From an uncultured Christensenellaceae bacterium (GTDB taxonomy: Bacteria > Bacillota > Clostridia > Christensenellales > Pumilibacteraceae), in NCBI GenBank assembly GCA_910588155.1, contig CAJUPB010000014.1, positions 1 to 49,469 of the forward strand: 49,469 bases of DNA, in the 5' to 3' direction. A model generated the notes under the pieces. The model was not told the DNA's origin. It made no database searches and was given only the letters and a program-made list of their open reading frames with translations. This document shows positions 35,450 to 43,033 of this stretch, one piece after another. Position 1 is the stretch's first letter, and every line of letters begins with the position of its first letter. The position numbers were made by a program, and so were the translations under genes.

Positions 35450-36739
35450 TTATGCTGCCTTGGTAGCCTTGCACAAAAGCAAGCGCGCCCCGATAATCGG
35501 ATAGGAACTCGACGCCGAACAGCAGCAATCCAGATAGAAAGCCCCGGCATAGGCGCCAGTAGCCCAGCCACCGCCGAAAGCGGGCAGAAAGCCCGAATAC
35601 AGAGAGCCATAGTCGGCGTAGTAAGTGCTGGAGCTGCCGCTAAAGGTTTTAGGCGTGAAAGCCAGCTCATTGTCGCCCACCACGTCCTTAAGGTATCCGC
35701 CATTATTCGGTACCGTGCAAGGGTGTTCCTCGTAGCCGGTAGCGTTATCGTTGAAATTTCCGTCCGCCGTCTTTACGCTGTTGCTTGTGGATTTGTAACC
35801 GTCCACCCATTGAAAGATGTTTCCGAAAAAGTCCTCGATACCGTTACACTTTACGCGCCCAGTCGTAGAGGTGTCGCCGTAATTCATACCGTTGGCGTCC
35901 GTCGCTCCGGTTTGTGCCGCTGCGCTGCCGCCGGTATATCCTTGCCCGAGTGCCGCTTGACTGTTAAGGCTTTTATACCGTATAAGGTAAAGGATTTGCA
36001 GCGCCGTGAGCTTATAAAAATTGAGCTGCTCGTATCCGTCGCCATTAGCGTGCGCTGCAGTGCGAAACGCGCCTATCGTCTTGCTGCCCGTCGGGGTCTT
36101 GCCGCTCAACGAGCGCAGTTTGTTGTTGCTGTCAACGTAACCGGAATAAGCGCCCACATAAAAGGCGTCGGTAAGCTCGCCGTTGTAGCGGAAAGCCTTA
36201 TCGGTAAAGCCGTCCAGCGGCGCCGAGGAAATCTGCACAAAGGTGTGCGTGTCGTTGTGCGAAATCTTATAGTAAAACCTCGGGATTTCCACCATAACGT
36301 CGCCGGCGTTTCCGCTCGTAATATCCGCAGCGGCGCCGTCCTCAAATTGGGCGTAATTGTCGGGATTGAGATACCCGACCACTGCCCCGTTTTTGACGAG
36401 GCACGGGCGTATTTTATTAAACGGGTATTTGTCGCTCCAGCTGCCGGGTATAAAGTTCCCGCCGTTTCCACTCGAGGGTGTCAATCCCGCCGCGCCGTCC
36501 GTGTATTCGACCGCGCTTTCCGGATTGCTGTTTGATTTGTCTATCTTGACGCCGTAAGTTTCCGCGCACGCCATTGCTATGCGGCGCTCGAGGTCGTTCA
36601 TATTTTCCTCGCTGAAAGCGTCGCCGGGTATGATAACTTGGTCGGGCACGTTTACCAGCGTAACGGGAGCCGCTCCGCCGATTGAAAACTTATTCAGTCC
36701 GATACCTTGGCGGGCTGTCCATACTTTCGTTTGAAACAT
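35450..36739 (-). CDS. DGR-diversified phage tail fibre / receptor-binding protein
   Basis: 429 residues from the ATG at 36739, with AAGGAGG upstream. The N-terminal ~130 residues (MFQTKVWTARQGIGLNKFS...) are a collar/attachment region. The rest has C-type-lectin/formylglycine-enzyme-like features: VMVEIPRFYYKI, ALQILYLIRYKSLNSQAALGQGYTGG, GIEDFFGNIFQWVDG (the 'GNxxxWxxG' signature) and the final strand GARLLLCKATKAA. The VR covers residues ~376-425, the usual exposed face of CLec-fold DGR targets. It probably sits at the tail tip and binds host surface ligands. The current VR holds a Cys-Cys-Cys run, two of them produced by adenine mutagenesis. Confidence 0.92.
   Translation of the reverse strand: MFQTKVWTARQGIGLNKFSIGGAAPVTLVNVPDQVIIPGDAFSEENMNDLERRIAMACAETYGVKIDKSNSNPESAVEYTDGAAGLTPSSGNGGNFIPGSWSDKYPFNKIRPCLVKNGAVVGYLNPDNYAQFEDGAAADITSGNAGDVMVEIPRFYYKISHNDTHTFVQISSAPLDGFTDKAFRYNGELTDAFYVGAYSGYVDSNNKLRSLSGKTPTGSKTIGAFRTAAHANGDGYEQLNFYKLTALQILYLIRYKSLNSQAALGQGYTGGSAAAQTGATDANGMNYGDTSTTGRVKCNGIEDFFGNIFQWVDGYKSTSNSVKTADGNFNDNATGYEEHPCTVPNNGGYLKDVVGDNELAFTPKTFSGSSSTYYADYGSLYSGFLPAFGGGWATGAYAGAFYLDCCCSASSSYPIIGARLLLCKATKAA
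35464..35613 (-). repeat. DGR variable repeat (VR)
   Basis: This is the 3' end of the tail-fibre gene, residues about 376-425 of 429. In the core the substitutions from TR, on the coding strand, are 15 A-to-G, 7 A-to-T and 2 A-to-C. All ten TR Asn codons in the frame have been replaced, in order by Ser, Tyr, Gly, Thr, Tyr, Asp, Cys, Ser, Tyr, Ile. Unchanged framework residues include FGG, W, GAFYL and the terminal IIGARL strand. Confidence 0.95.
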
Positions 36740-36749
36740 AAGCACCTCC

Positions 36750-37235
36750 TTATATTGTGATAAAATCGCGGCGTATGATGTTTATAATCTTATTCTCGAA
36801 TTTCTCGATATTCACCACTATGCGGGAAATCATTTTGCCGCTGTCTTTCGTTCCCGTTGCGGTGCTGCCGGCAAAAACGCCTATTTCTTTAATCGTGAAA
36901 TTTGCGTCCGGCGAGCCCAGCGAAACGATACTCTCGACGTAGTTTTGTCCCGCCGGGCGCTCTTTCGTTGTTATTTGCTTGCGGAAACGCTCGTTCACGA
37001 GCTTTGTTTGCGTAGCTGCCGCCGGCGTGTCGCTGTCGCCGAAAGCAAAGTATTTGATATTGAGGTCGTCAAAACTGTACCCCGTCGTTACCCCCAGCAG
37101 CATAGCAAGGTGTATATCCTTGTTTATGTTCGTAAGGGTGTTTTTAAGGTTGTGAATTTCGCGTGCGCCCGTAACGGTGTCGATTATCTCAATTTGATAC
37201 TCGCCGCGGAAACCCGCTTGCTCTTTTACTTGCAT
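36750..37235 (-). CDS. Phage tail-collar / baseplate protein
   Basis: 161 residues, start MQVKEQAGFRGEYQIEI with GGAGGCTAAT just before the ATG. The sequence EIIDTVTGAREIHNLKNTLTNINKDIHLAML ... IKYFAFGDSDTPAAATQTKLVNERFRKQITTKE ... VSLGSPDANFTIKEIGVFAG resembles N-terminal tail-collar fibre domains ('YxAxGxGxxxPxxxxxxLxxE' and 'EIGLF'). It probably connects the fibre to the baseplate. It lies between the tape-measure fusion and the diversified fibre gene, overlapping neither. Confidence 0.8.
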   Translation of the reverse strand: MQVKEQAGFRGEYQIEIIDTVTGAREIHNLKNTLTNINKDIHLAMLLGVTTGYSFDDLNIKYFAFGDSDTPAAATQTKLVNERFRKQITTKERPAGQNYVESIVSLGSPDANFTIKEIGVFAGSTATGTKDSGKMISRIVVNIEKFENKIINIIRRDFITI

Positions 37236-37236
37236 A

Positions 37237-39972
37237 TTAGCCTCCTGTTTGCGTGTTCCACGCATATAGTGATAATCCCGTCGGGCTTGCGATTTGCCCG
37301 TCGGTTTGGAATTGTGCCTCGCTGGTGCAAAATAGCACCATAAAGCCCGTATTTTCCTCCACGGTCTGACTTTCTTTGCGTTCCGCCTTTTCCTCCGGCG
37401 CTGCGTCGTTTTTGCCCTCGGTTGTCGTGCTGCTTTCTTGCAGTTCTGCGATTTCCTCCGGCTCCGTATCGACGGCGCCCTCGGTCGTGTCCGCTTGCTC
37501 GGATACTGTTACATTTTCGGCTTGCTCGGTATCCACCGCGCCCTCGCTTGTTCCCAGTTCCTCGCTTACGGTTGCCATTTCACCGGTCAAGCGTTGCGTT
37601 TCGGAAAAGTGCTGCTCGCTTATCATTTCAAGACTTATACCGGAGGGGCACATAAGCACGCCGCTGGCGTCCGTCGTACACCACAACGGCAAAAAGTCCG
37701 TAAAATCACCGACACGCTGCTGCTCGGTCAAGCCCGCCGTTTCGCCGGGCTCCGTTTCCAGTCGGTCGTTGTTTGTTTCGGTATCCTCCGCAAGCACGCG
37801 CTCCTCGGTCGTTACCTTTACGTCGATAATAACGTCGTCCTCTCTTATGGAAAGCTGCGACGTTGCTTTGCTCAATTCGTCGAATATTTGCCCATAGCTG
37901 CGCAAATACGCTCTATCAACGAGCTTGAGCGTCATTTTGAGATTTTCCACGCCGCCGCATTTGATAAACGGCGCAAGCGTGCGCTCCGTCAATACGAAAT
38001 CACCGACCACTCCGTACTCCGGCAGATTGAAACGCCAGCGACGCAGCAGTGCGAAATCGCTAAACTGGAGCCCCATTTTTTGAGCCTCTAAAACGGTAAA
38101 CCAGCCGCTTATTTCCGTGCGTGTTGCCCCGTAGTTTTCAAGCAGCGCATTGCCGAGGCGCACCGCGTCGTCAAGGTCGCGCACGGTTTTATCAATCTTT
38201 ACGTTGTCTATTATCCCGCTTGTGCCGGTTTTTGCCGCGATTTCTGCTATAGCTCCGGCGTTCTGCACCACGGCACGGATAGGATAAAAGCCCACATATC
38301 GCACTTGCAGCACGGGGATAAGTGCGTCAAATAGCTGCACCACGAAAGGCAGCACCGCGTCGATTAGCTGAAAGAATAGCGGCAAAAGCGCCTCCAGCAG
38401 CTCCACAAGCACGGGGAATATTTTTTGCACAATCTCACTCACTACCGGGATTATTTTTTCAAACAACCGCACCAGCACCGGGAGGACGTCTTGAATAAGT
38501 TTTGATACAATCGGCAGCAGCGTGCGCAAGATTTCCACCAAAAGCGGAAATATACTTTTTGCAAGCTGCAGTATCGGCGGCGCAAGCTGTTTCCACAAGT
38601 CAACGATAACGGGCAAAAGCTCGCCGCAGAATTCCTCAAAGATTGGCTCCAGCTCGTCGAATAGGTCTATAAGCACCGGCAAAACTTGGTCGATTATCTC
38701 ACCGATAGCCTCCGCCACACCTCCGAAAAGATTTGACAGCAGCGGCAGCAGCTTATCCACCAGTTTAAGGATTGGCGGCAGCAGTTTATCAATCAAATTT
38801 ACGAGGATAGGCAAGAATTTTTGCACTATGTTGGAAAGCACCGGCACGAGCTTGCCGAGTACGTCTTTAAGTACCGGGAGGAGCTGCTGCACAATCGGCG
38901 CCAGCTCGATAAACAGCTCTATGGCTGCATTTTTAAGCTCGTTGAGTATCTTTGCGAATTTTTCCGCTGTCGTGTCGCTCACCTTGTCGAAAGCGTCGCC
39001 CACGACGTCCGCCTCGGTGCCCATTGCCGCGAGCGCGCCCGCAAAGGCTTGCGAGTTTTGCCCGGCGTTTGCCAGTGCTGCCTTGCCCGCCTCTATGGAG
39101 CTGAACATATCGAGCATTGAAAGCCCGCTCTTTTCCGCATAGTCGCCGATAAGGTCGAGTATTTTATTGAGAGGCACCCCCTCCGCCGCAAGCTGTTGAA
39201 ACGATTTGCCCGCGTACTCGGTGCCCTCGGTTGCGGCTGCAAGACTGTTTGCCGCCGTTGTGCCGTTTTTTCCCAGCTCTGCAAAAAGCGAGTTGAGCTG
39301 CGTAGTGGCTTGAGCGGCTGGCGTTCCTTGCGCCGTCATATTTGCGATTGCTGCGCCCACTTGGTCGAAAGACACCCCGAAAGCCGCAGCCGTAGGGGTA
39401 ACTTGAGCTAAAACACTGCCGAGCTCGCCCACCGTAACAATACCCTTGTTTTGGGTCTGCATAAGTATCTTGTGGATTTTCTCGGTTTCGCTCACGTCCA
39501 TTTTGTAGGCGTTGAGTATTTTTGCCGTAGTAGTTACGGCGGTGTCCACGTCGGTAAAACCAGCCTTTGCAAGCCGCGTATTTGCCTCGAGAAACGCAAG
39601 CGCGCTCCCCATATCCTCCGTTACGGGAATACCGGCAGAAAGCGCATTATAAAGCGTATTGCCGAGGTCGGCGGCTGCTATGCCGCTGGCGTCCGAAAGG
39701 TCAAGCAATTTGTTTTGCAAGCCCTCCACGTCCACCTTGACGTCGCCGAATAGCGTTGACGCTTTAGCGACCGAGCTTTCAAAGTCCGTTCCGAATTTGA
39801 ACGCAGCAGCGCCGGCAGCCACAAAAGCGGCGCCTATAGCTACCGCCGCGCCCTTGGCTATGCTGCCCAGTTTGCTGCCGCACGAGCTTACTTTGCTTTG
39901 TGCCTCCGAGTTTGCCTTGTCAATCCCCGAGGTGTCGCCGTCGTATATAACTGTTACTTTTCCGTCTGCCAC
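37237..39972 (-). CDS. Tape measure protein fused to tail-hub C-terminal part
   Basis: 911 residues, GTG start behind GAGGAGG. Residues 1-350 are a typical tape-measure N-terminus (VIYDGDTSGIDKANSEAQSKVSS, a hydrophobic AAVAIGAAFVAAGAAAF, FESSVAKASTLFGDV, GELGSVLAQVTPTAAAFGVSFDQVGAAIANM). Residues ~350-555 are Leu/Pro-rich helical repeats (LLPVLKDVLGKLVPVLSNIV...). At about residue 556 (near 38304) the composition changes abruptly. The rest (GTSGIIDNVKIDKTVRDLDDAVRLGNALLENYGA ... GVVGDFVLTERTLAPF) resembles the C-terminal part of a baseplate hub, then an acidic low-complexity stretch with EGAVDTE twice. The usual distal-tail and hub genes are absent, so an in-frame deletion is likely. The alternative is a real variant tape measure or a misassembly in its repeats. 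Confidence 0.75.
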   Translation of the reverse strand: MADGKVTVIYDGDTSGIDKANSEAQSKVSSCGSKLGSIAKGAAVAIGAAFVAAGAAAFKFGTDFESSVAKASTLFGDVKVDVEGLQNKLLDLSDASGIAAADLGNTLYNALSAGIPVTEDMGSALAFLEANTRLAKAGFTDVDTAVTTTAKILNAYKMDVSETEKIHKILMQTQNKGIVTVGELGSVLAQVTPTAAAFGVSFDQVGAAIANMTAQGTPAAQATTQLNSLFAELGKNGTTAANSLAAATEGTEYAGKSFQQLAAEGVPLNKILDLIGDYAEKSGLSMLDMFSSIEAGKAALANAGQNSQAFAGALAAMGTEADVVGDAFDKVSDTTAEKFAKILNELKNAAIELFIELAPIVQQLLPVLKDVLGKLVPVLSNIVQKFLPILVNLIDKLLPPILKLVDKLLPLLSNLFGGVAEAIGEIIDQVLPVLIDLFDELEPIFEEFCGELLPVIVDLWKQLAPPILQLAKSIFPLLVEILRTLLPIVSKLIQDVLPVLVRLFEKIIPVVSEIVQKIFPVLVELLEALLPLFFQLIDAVLPFVVQLFDALIPVLQVRYVGFYPIRAVVQNAGAIAEIAAKTGTSGIIDNVKIDKTVRDLDDAVRLGNALLENYGATRTEISGWFTVLEAQKMGLQFSDFALLRRWRFNLPEYGVVGDFVLTERTLAPFIKCGGVENLKMTLKLVDRAYLRSYGQIFDELSKATSQLSIREDDVIIDVKVTTEERVLAEDTETNNDRLETEPGETAGLTEQQRVGDFTDFLPLWCTTDASGVLMCPSGISLEMISEQHFSETQRLTGEMATVSEELGTSEGAVDTEQAENVTVSEQADTTEGAVDTEPEEIAELQESSTTTEGKNDAAPEEKAERKESQTVEENTGFMVLFCTSEAQFQTDGQIASPTGLSLYAWNTQTGG

Positions 39973-40592
39973 TATCCGCTCACCTCCTCGTTTTCTGCCA
40001 TACCGCGCATAAGTCCCGCCAGCCTCTTAAGCCCTGCGGCAAAATTACGCTCACGTTCCTCTTGCGTGGTCTTAAGCGCATACTGTGCTTTAAGGCGTGC
40101 AAGTTGCTTGCGCTCCTCTGCATTGTGCTTTGTGGGCGCCGGAATAGGCTTTGCGCGTATTTGCATAACTTGGACGATTTTTGCCCCCTCCGACAATCCC
40201 CGGAATAGTTGAATAAACGCCCACCAGTGCAAGCGCCCTTGCTGTTCGTAAAGGTCGAGCCCGTAATCCGACAAAAAAGACGCATAGATATATCCAGCGT
40301 CTTGTACAAAATCGAATATTGGAGCTGTGCCGTCGGGCTCGCTTTTCTGCTCGTCCATTAGGACGTCATAAATAGCGTTAAGCAGTCCGGCTTTATCTTT
40401 TACCGATAGCTTGGCGTGTTTACTTTTTACCAGTAGGTCGAGGCTCACCTCGAGCCGGTCGCGCTCCGATAGGTCTTGCTCTTTTTGTAAAGCAAAAACT
40501 TTGAGCACGTTATCGAAATAAGGCTTTATTTTGTAAGTTTTACCACCGTACACCACCGCATAAGGGAGCGGAAAGTGTAAGGTTATTTTCAT
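39972..40592 (-). CDS. Gp15-family tail assembly protein
   Basis: 206 residues. The pattern LPYAVVYGGKTYKIKPYFDNVLKVFALQKEQDLSERDRLEVSLDLLV, with YIYASFLSDYGLDLYEQQGRLHWWAFIQLFRGLSEG, matches bacteriophage Gp15 proteins, encoded between the tail chaperone and the tape measure. It probably acts as a tail-assembly chaperone. Its ATG overlaps the preceding stop (ATGA) and its own stop overlaps the GTG of the tape measure gene. Confidence 0.85.
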   Translation of the reverse strand: MKITLHFPLPYAVVYGGKTYKIKPYFDNVLKVFALQKEQDLSERDRLEVSLDLLVKSKHAKLSVKDKAGLLNAIYDVLMDEQKSEPDGTAPIFDFVQDAGYIYASFLSDYGLDLYEQQGRLHWWAFIQLFRGLSEGAKIVQVMQIRAKPIPAPTKHNAEERKQLARLKAQYALKTTQEERERNFAAGLKRLAGLMRGMAENEEVSG

Positions 40593-40990
40593 TTCCTGCG
40601 TCCCTTATAAAGCGCCTTGAGTTCCTCGGCTTTGCGCTTGCCTACCTCGGAAATCTTGGGGATTATCGCCTCGCTGATAAAGGGGTAAATCTGCATAAAC
40701 ATCTCGCTGTAATTATTTTCGTAAAACGCGAGGATTTTTTGCGTGTTTTCCTCGCCGAAAATGATTTGCAAGACGCCCACAACGGCGTTGCCGTATTGCT
40801 CCAGCTTGTCGCTTACGGCGTCGAGGGTGTCGCCTGTAGCTCCGTTTAGCGCGGTTTGTGCGCGGAGCAGTTCGTTGTACCCTTTTGTAAAACGCCCCTG
40901 TATTGCGCCGGCGTCGAGGTTTACCTCGATAATTTCGTCGCCGACCTTGACCTGTTCAACGATTTTCTCGCTGCGTTTGAGTTCAAACAT
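40589..40990 (-). CDS. Tail assembly chaperone
   Basis: 133 residues. FELKRSEKIVEQVKVGDEIIEVNLDAGAI ... DTLDAVSDKLEQYGNAVVGVLQIIFGEENTQKILAFYENNYSEM is typical of the short tail-chaperone (gpG-like) proteins of clostridial siphophages. It is helical and charged and ends KALYKGRRK. Many such pairs are made by a frameshift; here the second protein has its own ATG overlapping the stop, so no frameshift is needed. AGG sequences precede the start. Confidence 0.75.
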   Translation of the reverse strand: MFELKRSEKIVEQVKVGDEIIEVNLDAGAIQGRFTKGYNELLRAQTALNGATGDTLDAVSDKLEQYGNAVVGVLQIIFGEENTQKILAFYENNYSEMFMQIYPFISEAIIPKISEVGKRKAEELKALYKGRRK

Positions 40991-41021
40991 AATTAAAAAC
41001 CTCCGTATTTGATTTGAGCAA

Positions 41022-41044
41022 TAAGAGGGGACGCGCCCCTCTTA
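41022..41044 (-). terminator. Hairpin after the tail tube gene
   Basis: A perfect 9-bp stem TAAGAGGGG / CCCCTCTTA (41022-41030 with 41036-41044) in the 69-bp gap. The following T-run is weak, so it probably lowers rather than stops read-through. That is common between abundant tail tube and scarce chaperone genes. Confidence 0.55.
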
Positions 41045-41059
41045 CGCTCTGATGTGTTA

Positions 41060-41521
41060 TTATTCTTTGTTACCCGTCGTAACAGTCGGCTTGCCGTTGA
41101 AACGCAGTTCAAACGAAATTGCCGAGCCGTCCTGCGTATTGCCGGAAAGCTCCTGTATATTGGCGATAGTTACGGGGCACGTGATAACCACGTCGCCGTC
41201 CGCGCTCACCGTGGTGAGCTTGAGCTTGGATTTGCGTTTTTCGCCGAGCCCGTATTTGCGGTCGGGATTGAAAAGGTAATCCTGCGCCGCGTCGCCCACT
41301 ATGCGCTTGCCGCTCATAGTTACGACGGGCTGCATACCCGTAACCTCCGAATTGCCATAGCCTCCGTTGTGGAGGTAGAAACCGGAATATACCACCTCGT
41401 TGAGTGCCTCCGCAAGGTTTTCGATACCCTCGCCGAGCACTGCCCAGTTTTCTGCCGCCGCGTCGTTTTCTGCGGTGTCGATTTCCGCACTTACGCCGTA
41501 CATAGTCAAAAATTTGTTCAC
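41060..41521 (-). CDS. Major tail tube protein
   Basis: About 153 residues from a GTG start 8 nt after GGAGG (inside the ...GGAGGCTAA junction); an in-frame ATG 15 nt upstream lacks a ribosome site. MNKFLTMYGVSAEIDTAENDAAAENWAVLGEGIENLAEALNEVV ... GYGNSEVTGMQPVVTMSGKRIVGDAAQDYLF ... RKSKLKLTT is the pattern of clostridial/A118-like tail tube proteins: 'GIxNxxxxxNE', then 'GxQP...SGxRxxGDxxQDY'. It polymerises around the tape measure. A hairpin follows the gene. Confidence 0.87.
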   Translation of the reverse strand: MNKFLTMYGVSAEIDTAENDAAAENWAVLGEGIENLAEALNEVVYSGFYLHNGGYGNSEVTGMQPVVTMSGKRIVGDAAQDYLFNPDRKYGLGEKRKSKLKLTTVSADGDVVITCPVTIANIQELSGNTQDGSAISFELRFNGKPTVTTGNKE

Positions 41522-41525
41522 TGTA

Positions 41526-41924
41526 TTAGCCTCCATAATAGAATTTGATTTGCAAAATTGAGCCATAAAGGTGCTGCCCGTCGCCCTCTTGTCCTATAAA
41601 GTTAGGCGCGGACGACGTGGAAATATCGGTAATCTGCCAGTTTTTCCCGTCGTGCTCACCGCTCGGGTAAACACTCAAGCCGTTGAGGTGCGAGTGTATT
41701 TTTTCAAGCGCTGCAGCAGCTTGCCTCTGCTCTTTATGTTTTGCGTTTACTGTTGCATATATAGTATTGAGTGTCGCCTTATCCATATATTTGAACTGCG
41801 GCGCGCCCGCTCCTATATACATTGATATACCGCTGCGCTGCGGGAGCGAGCCCACTTTTATGCAGCTGTATAGGTTGAGGTTTTTTTCGATTTCGTCGAT
41901 AATGGCGTCCAGTATCCAGTCCAC
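41526..41924 (-). CDS. Minor capsid / tail terminator protein (Minor_capsid_3-like)
   Basis: 132 residues. DWILDAIIDEIEKNLNLYSCIKVGSLPQRSGISMYIGAGAP ... SGEHDGKNWQITDISTSSAPNFIGQEGDGQHLYGSILQIKFYYGG fits the phage minor capsid / tail-completion proteins encoded just before the tail tube gene. It would cap the tail or link it to the head. The last codons supply the next ribosome site (GGAGGCTAA). Confidence 0.8.
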   Translation of the reverse strand: MDWILDAIIDEIEKNLNLYSCIKVGSLPQRSGISMYIGAGAPQFKYMDKATLNTIYATVNAKHKEQRQAAAALEKIHSHLNGLSVYPSGEHDGKNWQITDISTSSAPNFIGQEGDGQHLYGSILQIKFYYGG

Positions 41925-41927
41925 CGT

Positions 41928-42272
41928 TTACACCTCCTTTTTGATAATCTTTTGCGCAAGCGCTGTCCACTCGTTACCGTGTACGCTTTGCGCTTTGTGA
42001 AACCACATAAGCTCCGCGTTTTTGTTTACGTCTTTACTCGGCACGCCCGTATAATAAACACGCCGAGCGTATGGTGTATTCCATATCAAAACGCCGTCGG
42101 CTGGGCGGCTTGCCGTTTGACTGCTCGCTATAAGTGCGCCTTGGTCTTGTCGGCAATAATAGTTGCTATCCTTAAGCACTTGCTCCATAAGAGGAGCCAC
42201 CGATTTGTCGATACCTTTTTGCACTCTTGCGCGGATTGCCTTTGCGTCAAAGTCGATTTTTACGCCCGCCAT
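41928..42272 (-). CDS. Minor capsid protein (Minor_capsid_2-like)
   Basis: 114 residues. VKIDFDAKAIRARVQKGIDKSVAPLMEQVLKDSNYYCRQDQGALIASSQTASRPADGVLIWNTPYARRVYYTG ... KNAELMWFHKAQSVHGNEWTALAQKII matches the phage minor capsid / head-tail joining family. The 'DQGxLxxSS' and 'WNTPYARRxYY' motifs are clear. It lies in the head-tail connector block of four small genes. Confidence 0.85.
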   Translation of the reverse strand: MAGVKIDFDAKAIRARVQKGIDKSVAPLMEQVLKDSNYYCRQDQGALIASSQTASRPADGVLIWNTPYARRVYYTGVPSKDVNKNAELMWFHKAQSVHGNEWTALAQKIIKKEV

Positions 42273-42281
42273 AGACGCCTC

Positions 42282-42647
42282 CTATACGAGCCCGAGCTCG
42301 TAATGGTGAATACCGCCGCAGTCGTCCGGGATAGGCTCCACCGTTTCGACGGTATAAGTAAGCCCGCCCGTTTCAACGGTCATACACCCGCCCGCCTCGT
42401 CCGCTTGCGCTTTCAAAGCGTTAAAATCGACGCCACGCGGTAAGCTGTTTTTTGCGTCATAGAAAAGGATTGCGCGCAGCACGACCTCGCGGCTGTCTTT
42501 TGTTCTCTTTACTGCGTTGGAGGCTTGCAAGTGGGTTTTAGAAAGGTTTGTCGTGCTTGGCGTAACCTCGCCCCACCGTTCCACCTTTTGCGGCACCTTG
42601 AGCACCGCCGCAGTCTTGAGAATTCGCAACGGAATAGGTCTTAACAT
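42282..42647 (-). CDS. Minor capsid protein (Minor_capsid_1-like)
   Basis: 121 residues. VPQKVERWGEVTPSTTNLSKTHLQASNAVKRTKDSREVVLRAILFYDAKNSLPRGVDFNALKAQADEAGG ... YTVETVEPIPDDCGGIHHYELGLV is the pattern of the phage minor capsid / head closure proteins; the 'DxxGxxHHxELGLV' C-terminus is distinctive. It overlaps the connector gene upstream by 7 bp. Confidence 0.85.
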   Translation of the reverse strand: MLRPIPLRILKTAAVLKVPQKVERWGEVTPSTTNLSKTHLQASNAVKRTKDSREVVLRAILFYDAKNSLPRGVDFNALKAQADEAGGCMTVETGGLTYTVETVEPIPDDCGGIHHYELGLV

Positions 42648-43033
42648 ACGCCCACCCCTCTATTAAGTAGCCCGGTCTGCTCGAGTGCCGCTCTGACTTT
42701 CGACGCCACCGCATTGCTGCGTCCGCCATTTCCAGCACTGCCGCCGCCGCTTGTTACCGATACCTTGCCGACCGTAAAACTTTCGGGCAGCTTTCCGTCG
42801 GTAGCGACCTCAAGCCCGTTGATAACGTAATACTCGATTTGCGCAGCCGTCGCGGTCTTGATTTGCTCTTGTATAAAGTCGTCAAAAGCGGCAAGCCCTT
42901 TCTGCTTTACTGCGTACCGTGTTATACTGTCGATAACCTCCTCGGCACGCCGCAAATAGCGCGGGAAAGCCTCCTTGTCGAGAGGCTCCCCCACGTACTG
43001 CTCCGAGTAATACTTGTAATCAATGTACGCCAT
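42641..43033 (-). CDS. Head-tail connector protein (gp6-like)
   Basis: 130 residues from the ATG at 43033, which overlaps the capsid stop codon (TAATG). The longer frame upstream runs into the capsid gene. YIDYKYYSEQYVGEPLDKEAFPRYLRRAEEVIDSITRYAV is the connector pattern, followed by AAQIEYYVINGLEVA and a Gly/Ser-rich region (SGGGSAGNGGRSNA). It probably forms the ring under the portal. Confidence 0.82.
   Translation of the reverse strand: MAYIDYKYYSEQYVGEPLDKEAFPRYLRRAEEVIDSITRYAVKQKGLAAFDDFIQEQIKTATAAQIEYYVINGLEVATDGKLPESFTVGKVSVTSGGGSAGNGGRSNAVASKVRAALEQTGLLNRGVGVC

Larger units (their letters stand above)
34074..36739 (-). other. Diversity-generating retroelement (DGR) cassette
   Basis: In transcription order the cassette holds the target gene with VR at its 3' end, the TR, then the reverse transcriptase, all on one strand within 2.7 kb. 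In a DGR the TR RNA is reverse-transcribed with errors at adenines, and the cDNA replaces the VR, so the target protein varies at fixed codons. The repeats show exactly this adenine-only pattern. No avd-like or HRDC accessory gene is visible between or beside the parts. Confidence 0.95.

Noticed and set aside
39972..40990. Programmed frameshift between the two tail chaperone genes
   Set aside because: The second gene has its own ATG overlapping the stop and no convincing slippery heptamer is visible; it cannot be excluded without protein data.
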